From Deltaproteobacteria bacterium (GTDB lineage Bacteria; Myxococcota_A; Polyangia; Polyangiales; Houyiibacteriaceae), in the NCBI GenBank assembly GCA_019309605.1, contig JAFDFW010000227.1:1-7114 (forward strand): a DNA stretch of 7,114 bases, read 5' to 3'. Positions 1-4,893 of the stretch are shown here, piece by piece. Numbering within the stretch: position 1 is the stretch's first letter; each line of letters opens with the position of its first letter. The translations under genes were made by a program, and so were the position numbers. Below the pieces are notes generated by a model. That model was given only the letters and a program-made list of their open reading frames with translations. It was not told the origin of the DNA and made no database searches.

Positions 1-95
1 ACATTTCCATATCCATCCAAACGATAGCCGACATGTTCTGTGGCTCACTCTTAGCATGAGGTTGGCTGCATCGCTTTTCCGAAGACGGTTCGGCA

Positions 96-123
96 TTGAA
101 CTCGCCCGGAACTGGCGTATAGA
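96..123 (+). promoter_or_regulatory. Possible sigma70-type promoter for cysDN
   Basis: TTGAAC (96-101) and TATAGA (118-123) are separated by 16 bases. Each matches the sigma70 consensus at four of six positions. A transcript starting near 130 would have a leader of about 30 bases before the cysD start at 160. This is a motif match only. The rest of 1-159 shows no gene, RNA or repeat that I can support, and no sulfur-regulator operator that I recognise. Confidence 0.3.
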
Positions 124-148
124 CTGGCGCCCGAACGACGAGTGCCCT

Positions 149-153
149 AGGAA
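149..153 (+). promoter_or_regulatory. Ribosome binding site deciding the GTG start of cysD
   Basis: AGGAA lies six bases before the GTG at 160. This is good Shine-Dalgarno spacing and supports initiation at the GTG, since no ATG lies near the conserved N-terminus of the protein. Confidence 0.6.
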
Positions 154-159
154 CCGCCG

Positions 160-1068
160 GTGCAACCAAGCGAGCGCAAGCTAAGCCAGCTCCGCCAACT
201 CGAAGCGGAGAGTATCCAGATCATTCGCGAGGCCGCGGCCGAGTTCGACAATCCCGTCATGATGTACTCGGTCGGGAAGGACTCTACGGTCATGCTTCGC
301 TTGGCCGAGAAGGCGTTCGCGCCCGGCCCCCTGCCCTTCCCGCTGCTGCACGTCGATACGACCTGGAAGTTCCAGGACATGTATCGCTACCGCGATATCA
401 TCGAAGCCAACCTCAAGGGTGAGCTGATCAAGCACGTCAACCAAGATGGCGTCGCGATGGGGATGAACCCCTTCGATTTCGGCAGCAAGAAGTACACGGA
501 CGTCATGAAGACGGACGGCCTCAAGCAGGCGCTCACCAAGCACGAGTTCGACTGCGCATTTGGCGGCGCACGCCGCGATGAAGAGAAGTCGCGCGCCAAG
601 GAGCGCATCTTTTCGTTCCGCGACAGCCACCACCAGTGGGACCCAAAGAATCAGCGCCCCGAGCTCTGGAACGTCTACAACGCGAAGATCAAGAAGGGGG
701 AGAACGTCCGTGTCTTCCCGCTGAGCAACTGGACGGAGCTCGATGTCTGGCTCTACGTGTGGCTCGAAAGTATCCCGGTCGTTCCGCTCTACTTCGCCAA
801 AGAGCGGCCGGTGGTCGAGCGCTCCGGCACATGGATCCTCGTCGACGACGATCGCATGCGGCTCGAGGAGGGCGAGAAGCCCCAGATGAAGAAGGTGCGC
901 TTTCGGACGCTCGGCTGCTACCCGCTGAGCGGCGCCGTCGAATCCGAGGCGGAGACCGTCCCCGAAGTCATCCAGGAAATGCTCCTGAACTCCGAAAGGC
1001 AGGGGCGCCTCATCGACTTCGACGAAGAAGGGTCGATGGAAGTCAAAAAGCGCGAGGGCTACTTCTAG
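160..1068 (+). CDS. cysD: Sulfate adenylyltransferase subunit 2 (ATP sulfurylase small subunit)
   Basis: This is the catalytic subunit of the cytoplasmic CysDN ATP sulfurylase. It adenylates sulfate with ATP to form APS and pyrophosphate, the first step of assimilatory sulfate reduction or sulfonation. The 302-residue length is normal for the family. Visible signatures are the PP-loop SVGKDSTVMLRL near residues 38-49, HVDTTWKF near 65-72, the block FGGARRDEEKSRAKERIFSFRD near 134-155, and the C-terminal RTLGCYPLSGAVES near 250-263. The GTG start is chosen because of AGGAA six bases upstream and because the protein then begins at the usual place before LRQLEAESI. The gene is intact, and cysN starts 30 bases after its stop, so the two are probably one operon. 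Large open frames on the opposite strand here are high-GC shadows. The closest alternative is PAPS reductase (CysH), but the length and C-terminal motifs favour CysD strongly. Confidence 0.96.
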   Translation: MQPSERKLSQLRQLEAESIQIIREAAAEFDNPVMMYSVGKDSTVMLRLAEKAFAPGPLPFPLLHVDTTWKFQDMYRYRDIIEANLKGELIKHVNQDGVAMGMNPFDFGSKKYTDVMKTDGLKQALTKHEFDCAFGGARRDEEKSRAKERIFSFRDSHHQWDPKNQRPELWNVYNAKIKKGENVRVFPLSNWTELDVWLYVWLESIPVVPLYFAKERPVVERSGTWILVDDDRMRLEEGEKPQMKKVRFRTLGCYPLSGAVESEAETVPEVIQEMLLNSERQGRLIDFDEEGSMEVKKREGYF

Positions 1069-1088
1069 GCCCATCGCGGGGCTCTTCT

Positions 1089-1094
1089 AGGGAA
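1089..1094 (+). promoter_or_regulatory. Ribosome binding site of cysN
   Basis: AGGGAA lies four bases before the ATG at 1099, inside the 30-base gap after cysD. It supports translation of cysN from its own start on a shared transcript. Confidence 0.5.
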
Positions 1095-1098
1095 CGCC

Positions 1099-2872
1099 AT
1101 GACGGACGAAAAAGATCTGATTCGCGATGATATCGAGGCTTATCTCGCGAAATACCGAAAGAAAGAGCTGCTCCGATTCGTGTCGGTTGGCTCGGTCGAC
1201 GACGGCAAATCCACATCGGACGCATCCTCTACGACACCGGCATGGTGTTCGAGGACCAAATGGCCGCCGTCCGCGCGGCTTCGCAGAGCGAAGAGCCGGA
1301 CCTGGCACTCCTGACAGACGGTCTCAAGGCCGAGCGCGAGCAGGGCATCACCATCGACGTCGCCTACCGCTACTTCTCCACCGACAAGCGGAAGTTCATC
1401 ATCGCGGACACCCCGGGCCACATTCAGTACACGCGCAACATGGTCACGGGTGCGTCAACTGCGGACGTGGCCTTGATTCTGATCGACGCGCGGCACGGGG
1501 TTCTTCAGCAATCGCGACGTCATGCGTACATCGCGTCGCTACTCGGCATTCCGCATCTCGCCGTGTGCGTGAACAAGATGGACCTCAAGGACTACTCGGA
1601 AGAGGTCTACAACGAGATCTGCGCCGACTTCATGGAGTTCGGTAAGACGCTGCGTTTCAAGGACATCCAGTTCTTCCCGGTCAGCGCGCTCGTCGGCGAC
1701 AACGTCGTGAGCGACAGCGAGAACACGCCTTGGTACGACGGGCCCACCGTCCTCGGCTATCTCGAGACGGTCCCCGTCTTCGCGACTTCCGTTACCCTGT
1801 GCAGTACGTCATCCGGCCCGACCTCGACTATCGCGGGTTTGCAGCAGAGGTCTCCTCGGGCGTGATCGCCAAGGGCGACGAGGTCGTAGCCCTTCCTTCC
1901 GGGAAGACGTCCAAGGTCACAGCGATCGACACCTACGATGGCGAGATCGAAGAGGCGTCTGCGGGTCAATCGGTGACGATTCGGCTCGACGACGAAATCG
2001 ACATCAGCCGCGGCGACATGATCGTGAAGCCCGGCAACCTCCCGCGAGTCACGCGACGGTTCGATGCCCACGCCCACATCGTCTGGATGCACGAAAAGCC
2101 CCTCGACACCGAAAAGGCGTACCTCGTCAAGCACACGACCCAGACGGTTCGCGCCCAGATCGACAAGATCCACTTCGAAGTCGATATGGACACGCTCGAA
2201 GAGAAGCAGGCCGACGGGGTCAAACTCAATGACATCGCCAAGGTGCGACTCAGTTGCCACCGGGCGCTGTACGTCGACGACTACCAGAAGAATCGCGAGA
2301 CCGGCGCCTTCATCGTCATCGACACGCTGACCAACAACACGGTCGCAGCGGGCATGATCGCCCTCGAGGGCAGCGATCAGAACATCGCCGACGTCATGAA
2401 AGAGCTGCACGCCGAGTCGGCGATGGAGCCTAAAACATTCGTCAGTCCGAACGAGCGCATGGAGCGTTTCGGGCAACGCGGCGCAACTATTTGGCTCACG
2501 GGCCTTCCCGGCTCCGGCCGCTGGACCCTCGCCTACGCGCTCGAGCGGAAACTCTTCGACGAGGGTCGCACCGCCACCGTGGTGATCCCGGTCGGCGAGG
2601 ACCTCCGCTCGATGATCTCGGCCGCCAAGGCAGTGACCGACGCAGGCCTGATCAACATCTGCGCCTTCCCAAGCCCCACCCGCACCGACCGCGACAAGCT
2701 CAAGGAGCGCATCGGCGAGGACCGGGTGATCCAGGTCTACGTCAACACCACCTCGAACTTCGAGCCCCCGGAAGACCCGGACATCACCGTCGCCCTCGAC
2801 CAGATGCGCATCGACAAAGCCGTAGACCTCATCATGGCAGCACTCAAAGAGCGCGGTCAGTTTGACGCCTAG
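1099..2872 (+). pseudogene. cysN: Sulfate adenylyltransferase subunit 1 (GTPase) with degenerate APS-kinase-like domain, frameshifted twice
   Basis: CysN is the elongation-factor-like GTPase whose GTP hydrolysis drives APS synthesis by CysD. Three frames are needed to read it. Frame one (1099 to about 1214) gives the N-terminus and P-loop GSVDDGKST. Frame two (from about 1215, IGRILYDTGMVFEDQ) carries DTPGH at 1407-1421, NKMD at 1572-1583 and the SAL motif at 1683-1691. Frame three (from about 1781, RDFRYPVQYVIRPDLDYRG) carries the beta-barrel domains, including DEIDISRGD. From 2480 to the stop lies a shortened APS-kinase-like domain. At the first break the family pattern KSTLIGR is short by four bases. 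At the second, near 1778-1781, the linker lacks 3n+1 bases and is also several residues shorter than in E. coli CysN, so more than one base may be gone. Joined, the protein would be about 590 residues, close to a CysN-CysC fusion. True decay and assembly error cannot be separated here. Confidence 0.85.
2480..2872 (+). other. Degenerate APS kinase (CysC-like) domain at the C-terminus of CysN
   Basis: The segment starts RGATIWLTGLPGSGRWTLAYALERKL, clearly related to APS kinase RGAT-WFTGLSGSGKSTIA-ALE. The P-loop at 2501-2527 reads GLPGSGRWT, so the phosphate-binding Lys is Arg and the following Ser is Trp. The DGDNVRxGL motif, with the catalytic Asp, is replaced by IPVGEDLRSM. The lid with DPKGLYKKARAGE and FTGID is absent: VYVNTT runs almost straight into PPEDPDI. 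FPSPTR corresponds to the usual FISPxR. About 130 residues remain, against roughly 170-200 in active enzymes. The reading frame is open through the domain, so the loss looks selected or tolerated rather than recent. Kinase activity is not expected. A structural or nucleotide-sensing role is inference. Confidence 0.8.
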
Positions 2873-2895
2873 CGCCCGCGGCGCGCTAGAGCGTC
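2864..2895 (+). terminator. Hairpin overlapping the cysN stop codon
   Basis: GACGC plus CTAGCGC (2864-2875) pairs with GCGCTAG, one bulged A, and GCGTC (2883-2895). This leaves 12 paired bases around a 7-base loop. The cysN stop TAG (2870-2872) lies inside the left arm. No T tract follows, so it is not a classical intrinsic terminator. It could act with Rho, as a 3' end stabiliser, or not at all. Confidence 0.45.
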
Positions 2896-2904
2896 GCACC
2901 CCCC

Positions 2905-3090
2905 GTCACTGACGCTGACGCTGACACTGACGCTGGCACTGGCACTGGCACTGGCACTGGCACTGGCACTGGCACTGACGCTGACGCTGACGCTGACGCT
3001 GACGCTGACGCTGACGCTGACGCTGACGCTGACGCTGACGCTGACGCTGACGCTGACGCTGACGCTGACGCTGACGCTGACGCTGACGCT
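2905..3090 (+). repeat. Hexanucleotide tandem array 1 (31 units)
   Basis: There are 31 uninterrupted 6-base units. They begin GTCACT, GACGCT, GACGCT, GACACT, GACGCT, then run through 7 copies of GGCACT (2935-2976) and 19 perfect copies of GACGCT (2977-3090). The consensus is G, then A/G/T, C, A/G, C, T. The array sits between the hairpin at the cysN end and the phospholipase D-like gene, ending 54 bases before that gene's ATG. One plus frame is full of TGA stops. A minus-strand frame is open but would encode only Ala-Ser and Val-Pro repeats, so I do not call it coding. The long perfect block suggests recent slippage expansion. Confidence 0.97.
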
Positions 3091-3143
3091 CTCCCGCTGC
3101 GGAATTCTCGGTTGAGCGTCCGCGTTCGCCTATCCTCCCTCGA

Positions 3144-3713
3144 ATGCACCGCTCCGTTCCTCTCCGCCTCCTCTCCGATCGGGAGCACTACGAGGAGGTC
3201 ATGCAGGCGGTGCTTGCGGCAGAGCAGAGCGTCTGGGTGGCGACGGCGAATCTCAAGGACGTGATGGTCGAAGACCCACGCCTGGTGCCCGGCCGGCGCC
3301 GAGGGCGTCGATCCAACTATCGATCCGTTCTCGAGATGTTTGCGGAGCTGGCACAACGGGGTGTCGAGCTTCGAATCCTGCATGCGTCTGCCCCATCGCG
3401 AGCGTTTCGGCGAAGCTTCGACGCGCAGCGTGAGCTCGTCGCAGGCGGAATCGAAATGCGAGTGTGCCCGCGCGTGCACCTGAAGACGGTCGTCGTGGAT
3501 GCCCGTTTGGTGTACCTGGGGAGCGCAAACTGGACCGGCGCCGGGCTCGGGGCCAAAGGCGACGGGCGACGCAACTTCGAAATGGGCATCCTCACCTCAG
3601 ACGATCAAACGATCGACCAGGTGCAGGAGCGCTACGACCGTATCTGGCGCGGCGCGGAGTGCGCAGAGTGTCGCCTACGGGACGAGTGCGAGATGCCGCT
3701 CGACCAGATCTAG
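3144..3713 (+). CDS. Small phospholipase D-like (single HKD motif) protein
   Basis: This 189-residue protein has one PLD-superfamily HKD motif, HLKTVVVD (His112, Lys114, Asp119), followed by YLGSANWTG with the usual Ser127 and Asn129. Upstream, VWVATANLKDVMVE and VELRILHASAPS look like the first strands of the PLD fold. Members with one HKD motif (the Nuc type) act as dimers, and the superfamily cleaves phosphodiesters in lipids or nucleic acids, so the substrate here is unknown. The C-terminus has Cys173, Cys176 and Cys182 (C-x2-C-x5-C), possibly a small metal site. No signal peptide or membrane segment is evident. The start is the first ATG after the stop-rich hexamer array, and no clear Shine-Dalgarno precedes it. 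The gene is intact and is bracketed by two related hexamer arrays. Its stop lies three bases before the second array. Confidence 0.82.
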   Translation: MHRSVPLRLLSDREHYEEVMQAVLAAEQSVWVATANLKDVMVEDPRLVPGRRRGRRSNYRSVLEMFAELAQRGVELRILHASAPSRAFRRSFDAQRELVAGGIEMRVCPRVHLKTVVVDARLVYLGSANWTGAGLGAKGDGRRNFEMGILTSDDQTIDQVQERYDRIWRGAECAECRLRDECEMPLDQI

Positions 3714-3716
3714 GCG

Positions 3717-3842
3717 GTCGCTGGCACTGGCACTGGCACTGGCACTGGCACTGGCACTGGCGCTGGCGCGGACGCTGACACTGGCACTGGCACTCGCACT
3801 GTCGCTGACGCTGGCACTGTCGCTGGCACTGAAGCTGTCGCT
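3717..3842 (+). repeat. Hexanucleotide tandem array 2 (21 units, degenerate)
   Basis: There are 21 consecutive 6-base units in the same orientation as array 1. The order is GTCGCT, six GGCACT (3723-3758), GGCGCT, GGCGCG, GACGCT, GACACT, two GGCACT, CGCACT, GTCGCT, GACGCT, GGCACT, GTCGCT, GGCACT, GAAGCT and GTCGCT. It starts three bases after the phospholipase D-like stop and ends 58 bases before the dehydrogenase ATG. It shares GGCACT, GACGCT and GACACT units with array 1 but is more mutated, which suggests an older array or a lower expansion rate. I do not consider the open Leu-Ala frame through it to be coding. Confidence 0.95.
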
Positions 3843-3889
3843 GGCCCGGAGACTTGCGCCGGGGCGGCTCGGCCGCATGAACACCCCCT

Positions 3890-3894
3890 GGAGG
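3890..3894 (+). promoter_or_regulatory. Ribosome binding site deciding the dehydrogenase start
   Basis: GGAGG lies six bases before the ATG at 3901. It favours that start over the in-frame ATG at 3877, which would add only MNTPWRSL before the Rossmann strand. Confidence 0.55.
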
Positions 3895-3900
3895 TCGCTC

Positions 3901-4418
3901 ATGGGCAAAGGCTGTGCTGTCGTAGTTGGGGCCGGGACTGGCACTGGCGCTGAGGTTGCCAAGCGCTTCGCCAAGGGTGGCTACCCGGTTGCACTGGCGC
4001 GGCGAAATGCGGAGGCTCTTGCGCCACTGGTTGCGGAAATCGAAGCGTCGGGCGGCAAGGCCCAGGCGTTCGGTGCGGACGCGTCCAATGAGGGCGCAAT
4101 CGCCAGCTTGTTCGAGAGCGCGGAAGGAGCGCTCGGCCCGGTCGAAGTCGCGGTCTTCAACGCTGCAGGCTTCACGATGGGATCGATCCTCGACACCAGC
4201 CTGGAGGCTTTCGAAGAGATGTGGCGCACGCGATCATCGACGGCGTAATCGACGTTCCGCGAGTCCATGAAGACATGCCCGACTTCGCCGCATCGAAGGG
4301 CGAAGACGGCCTCATCGACCCGAAGAGCATCGCGGAAATGTACTTCTGGTTGCACGAGCAGCCTCGCAACGCATGGACCTTCGAACTGGACCTGCGGCCG
4401 TACAAGGAGCCTTGGTAG
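3901..4418 (+). pseudogene. Short-chain dehydrogenase/reductase (SDR) remnant with internal deletion
   Basis: The 5' part (3901-4227) encodes an SDR N-terminus. It has the nucleotide-binding strand and glycine motif VVVGAGTGTGAEVAKRFA, ARRN after the second strand, GADAS, and VFNAAG, the usual NNAG position, ending at FEEMWR. The next frame (4221-4418) encodes a typical C-terminus of the same family: VAHAIIDGVID, IDPKSIAEMYFWLHEQP and AWTFELDLRPYKEPW. The roughly 65-70 residues normally between them are missing, including the segment that carries the catalytic Ser-Tyr-Lys region. The junction changes frame, so the first part would end at a TAA (4246-4248) after 115 residues. GTGGCGC at 4221-4227 fits both parental frames (MWR and VAH), pointing to deletion at microhomology. 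The start and Shine-Dalgarno are intact. The product as given should be inactive. An assembly collapse is the main alternative. Confidence 0.8.
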
Positions 4419-4432
4419 TCGAGACGATCTGC

Positions 4433-4837
4433 ACAATCGGAGAACGGCTCGCGACGGGCGTGCTCGCGCTCGGGCGCCCCGTCGCCACGGCTCCGCATGT
4501 CCACATACGGCTAGGCGCCGGCCCAATCGCTGTGCTGCCCATCCCGAGCCGTTCTCCTATGTACACATCTACGGACGGTGGTCCGGGACCGTTTGGTGCG
4601 AGGAGTCGTCCATAGGGGCTCGGAAAAACGCGACATGGGGTGGAGTCGGCGTGTGAGTGCCAAACGCCAAGACAGCAGCCACCGGCGATTGGCGCGAGCT
4701 CCGAGGGGCGGGTTGCGTGGCCTAGGCCCCCAGTCCATCCGGCCACCTTTGCAAGCCGCCCCGTCCGGCGGAATCCCGTGTCGTGTTTTTCCGAGCCCCG
4801 GTGAACCGGTGAGCACCCCGAGCCGCTCTCCGATCGT
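4433..4837. repeat. Inverted and direct copies of a 13-19 base motif
   Basis: CGAGCCGYTCTCC occurs three times: reversed at 4439-4451, forward at 4545-4557 and forward at 4819-4831. The outer two extend to a 19-base inverted pair (4433-4451 with 4819-4837) matching at 17 positions. The middle copy also forms a local inverted repeat with 4608-4623 (CCGAGCC and CCTATG against CATAGG and GGCTCGG). The pattern suggests remains of an intergenic repeat element rather than a gene. Confidence 0.65.
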
Positions 4838-4889
4838 TTGGTTGGAATCCGTCCGCGGGATCCCCGCATCGTGTTCCGCCGTGCCCCGC
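4615..4889. repeat. Inverted pair of a 25-base motif with a third degenerate copy
   Basis: The segment 4615-4639, read on the minus strand, matches 4775-4799 at 23 of 25 positions (core GTTTTTCCGAGCCCC). A third forward copy at 4864-4889 matches the second at about 20 of 26 positions. It lies between the converging dehydrogenase remnant and channel gene, so it could serve as a two-way transcript end or be part of a small non-autonomous element. I see no supported gene in 4419-4893. The open frames there exist on both strands and echo each other because of the inverted repeats. Confidence 0.7.
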
Positions 4890-4893
4890 CGTT

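Noticed and set aside
181..1074. Long minus-strand open frame opposite cysD
   Set aside because: It mirrors codon bias of an unmistakable cysD and its translation has no recognisable domain.
1205..1795. Programmed ribosomal frameshifting in cysN
   Set aside because: No slippery heptamer or pause structure is evident at either site, and codons are lost as well as frame.
1757..2899. Long minus-strand open frame opposite the 3' half of cysN
   Set aside because: The plus strand has clear CysN motifs. The minus translation is a high-GC shadow.
3112..3136. TTGAGC and TATCCT as a promoter for the phospholipase D-like gene
   Set aside because: The spacing is only about 13 bases and the -10 box ends 7 bases before the ATG.
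2886..3479. Minus-strand frame with Ala-Ser and Val-Pro repeats through array 1
   Set aside because: The repeats only reflect the hexamer DNA, and the rest of the frame is antisense to the phospholipase D-like gene without any family motif.
2935..3842. Repeated TGGCAC as sigma54 -24 elements
   Set aside because: TGGCAC fits the -24 half, but the array does not place TTGC at the required spacing. The GC falls one base off.
2905..3842. CRISPR array
   Set aside because: Units are 6 bases long, contiguous and without spacers, and no cas genes are present.
3499..3900. Plus-strand Leu-Ala-rich frame through array 2 leading into the SDR gene
   Set aside because: A Shine-Dalgarno sits right before the ATG at 3901, where SDR homology begins. 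The upstream part is antisense-like reading of another gene plus repeat.
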